A stretch of 64,000 nucleotides of DNA from Drosophila persimilis. Lineage: Eukaryota > Arthropoda > Insecta > Diptera > Drosophilidae. The stretch spans positions 6,758,001-6,822,000 of the forward strand of contig NW_020825288.1 in the NCBI RefSeq assembly GCF_003286085.1, written 5' to 3'. Below the pieces are notes generated by a model, which did not search any database, was not told the origin of the DNA, and worked only from the letters and a program-made list of their open reading frames with translations. Shown here piece after piece: positions 61,601-64,000 of the stretch; position 1 is the stretch's first letter; every line of letters starts with the position of its first letter. The translations under genes were made by a program, and so were the position numbers.

Positions 61601-64000
61601 CCTTCGATTGGTTACTAGCTCCCCTGGAGAACCCGTTTGCCGCAGTACTGTGAATTATTTCTGCTACGTGAATCCGTGCCGATGTGCAAACCATTCAATG
61701 GTTCTGGTGGTGTATGAGTTGCTGGTGGTGGCACCTTTTCGGACCATCTGACTCATGGGTACACTCTTTGTCCACCGATCAGCACTTTCGGATGAGCGGA
61801 ATAATCAATGTTTGGCTCGTACTCGAGTGCAAGACGAATAAATGAAGGGAATGTAGGTTTTTTCTGCCATTTAATTTGAATGAAAACCTTTCACAGTCAC
61901 AATCGCGATTAAAAACAGTGGGTACTGGTAGGAAGGTACCACCGTGACACGAGATCTTTGTATTCATCAGATACATACATATATTTGAGGAGCGTATAAA
62001 CTGTTGGCTCCACTGTTCGCGTACTGGGCTGAGTATCGCGCTGATGAAGATAGCTTTGCATAGAGTTGAGTTCTCAACGGTGAAAAGTTTTCTTCTAATT
62101 GTCAACTTCATTAGCCAACTAACTGCTGTCCGCCCCGTCCTTATCTTTGTCTCTCCCCTCTACCCCCCCACACAGAGTGACCTTAGGTCAGATGAAAACT
62201 TTTCCCCTTGTTAATTAAGTGCAGCTCAATCTGGTGCTTCTGTTGCCGGGTTACATATATTTCATTGGCAGCAGTTGTTCCTGATTCGAATATTAATGGC
62301 CTCTCATTCCGCTGCTTAATCCGGCTCCTGCTTAAATCCGTTTAGCAGGTTTATTTTAGTTTTGGCTTAGTTTTGGTATTGCAATAACTTTGGTTTGTTG
62401 ATAATTGCATTTGGATGTGGATTAATTACATTTGCACTGTAGTTAAATTAATTATTTACAATTAACAGCTGCTCTGTGGAGTGGCCTCAATTGCTGCCGG
62501 CCTGAATTAATGCAAATCCAACAAATTAGTTGCAAAAATTATATGCAGCTGCACTTTTAAATATATGTATGTTAAATAGTATCCAGAGGGGTACTAGTTT
62601 TCACTGCCCCGTGCTCTGTTTGTGTGTTTCCAATCAGAGCTCATTAGCAATTCTGAGGGAAAATTATGCCGGTCGGATGGAGGAGCCAACTGTTCTCTGA
62701 TCCTAGTTGTTTTAATCGATCTGTTACCCTTCAAACGAGTCCTCTATATTGTCTCTCGAACATATGCAAATCTCGACTGAGAGCCAAGCTCCGTTCTGTT
62801 TACGGATAGTGTTAGATACTAAAACTTGCTCGTTGTGGATGGATACGGATTGCAGCTAAAATTGTTGTCGTGCGGCTGCATCGCGACTGAATATTTATTC
62901 TGGCATAGAAATAAAAACAATGTTGCCCTTGCCATGTATAAATTATTCTAAAGAATAAGCAACCACAGCAACCAACTGAAAAAAAGAGAAATGCAGACAT
63001 GGAAGTATTTTTAATTTAAAAAATCCGCACGGCAGGCAACAACACGTTTTTGCCCCAAAAAGCGAACACTGAATGCTCTTCAAAGTGTTCTCAAAAATGT
63101 GGCTTTAAAAGGAAAACAGCCGTAAATTGTTTGTCTTTTTCCGGGCAGCATCCGAAGGTTTTGCTTGCCTTTTTTGTGGCTGTGGTGCAAAATGCTGTCA
63201 ACGCATTATGTAATTATGGATGTATCAAATTATGAAAAATGTGCTCAGTATTCTGGTACGTGTTGTGGCAGCATTTTATGACTGTCTCGGTGTTGTTGGT
63301 TGTTGGTGTCGCCCTTGCCGCAGCGAATTATGTGACAAAAACGCTTCAGTAAACAGCAGACAGACAAATAGATGGGGCACATGCCATACAAAAACACGGA
63401 GAAAGGACACTGGGATGCCGTCCGACATGACAACGACAGCAAGGAGAGCACCCAGAGTGGGTGGGTGGGGGGTGGAGAGTGGCAAACTGGGTAACCGGAG
63501 AGTGTTTCTCATGGCTGACACGTGAGTCCTACTACAGGCAGTCCCCAGTGCCGTTCCCAGTGCATCGTTAAAGATTTATTTAGGAATTTTCAGTGGGCAC
63601 CGTAAACCGCAGCGTGTAATTGTCCATATATGTAGTGGTTCTGCCTCACTCCCTCTCTCCTCCCTGTCTCTTTCTCTGTCTCTTTCCCTGGCTATGGGTG
63701 AGCGTAGGCCCTGTCAGCATTGCTTACTTTTATGGTAATAATTTCAGTTTGTGGCATTAAATCAACGGAAACGGAAATGTAAAAACGTGTTGCCAGGAAG
63801 TCATATTTTTCAGCTTAGACAAACGAGAGATGCAGTGGGAGAGGGAGAGACAACGACAGAGGGGCGATGAAGCATGTGATAGAGCAACATGCAACACTGT
63901 TGTCAGCATTGGTCCGCCACTGTGGAGCCGACTACATCGCATTAATTTGGTTTTACAACACGGCCACACATAAAAATGAGAAATGGCTGCCACACATGCT

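Larger units (their letters stand above)
54857..64000. other. Long gene-poor region upstream of mAChR-B
   Basis: I found no confident gene in about 9 kb. It probably holds 5'UTR introns or distal regulatory DNA of mAChR-B, as an acceptor-like TTACAG at 54857 implies at least one upstream leader exon. Noted contents: a small doubtful ORF at 56443-56640, a 21-base G run at 56845-56865, a (GT)n tract near 58679-58697, GAGA-type repeats near 59322, a CGGCCCTGGCCCTGGCCCT repeat near 60241, and many short AT-rich blocks typical of fly non-coding DNA. Confidence 0.5.

Overview
The window is nuclear DNA of a fruit fly (genus Drosophila). The genes have short 50-70 nt introns with Drosophila-type splice sites, there are two DINE-1/mini-me repeats with the genus-typical (GTCY)n core, and the proteins match fly-specific genes (Act88F flight-muscle actin, an AdamTS-A type GON-ADAMTS, mAChR-B). 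The gene set resembles the D. melanogaster 88F neighbourhood on 3R (Muller element E). The species cannot be fixed from sequence alone; a lineage outside the melanogaster subgroup, such as the obscura group, is possible but unproven.

Layout, left to right. (1) 1-32.4 kb, plus strand: one large gene, the AdamTS-A orthologue, with 17 coding exons. Coding exon 1 (1100-1453) is separated by a roughly 24-kb intron from the 16 others (25490-32432). The conceptual protein has 1655 residues: cytoplasmic tail, transmembrane anchor, prodomain with furin site, reprolysin-type zinc protease, thrombospondin repeats and GON domain. (2) 32.4-34.3 kb: convergent 3' flanks. (3) 34.3-36 kb, minus strand: Act88F with one coding intron, a 5'UTR intron, a TATA box and a Mef2-like site. 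(4) 38.1-41.4 kb, minus strand: an importin-4-type karyopherin beta (1066 aa, 3 exons). (5) 42.3-49.7 kb, minus strand: two tandem fatty-acid-amide-hydrolase-like amidases (533 and about 536 aa), both with an intact Lys-Ser-Ser triad. Between them lie a DINE-1 copy and a 2.1-kb AT-rich minisatellite made of two interspersed unit types sharing a near-palindromic core. (6) 51.4-54.9 kb, minus strand: mAChR-B, a B-type muscarinic receptor of 1039 aa with a very long third intracellular loop. (7) 54.9-64 kb: no confident gene; probably 5' introns or upstream DNA of mAChR-B, with one doubtful small ORF.

The genes do not form a pathway. Thematically they are an extracellular matrix protease, a muscle actin, a nuclear import receptor, two membrane lipid amidases and a neurotransmitter receptor. 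I found no convincing new biological system. The most notable observations are the minisatellite architecture, intron turnover between the amidase paralogues, the apparent type II membrane topology of the ADAMTS proenzyme, a phase-compatible alternative first exon for mAChR-B, and the possible relocation of the importin-4 gene.

All exon structures were derived by hand from reading-frame continuity, splice consensus and protein-family knowledge. No alignment or database search was run.
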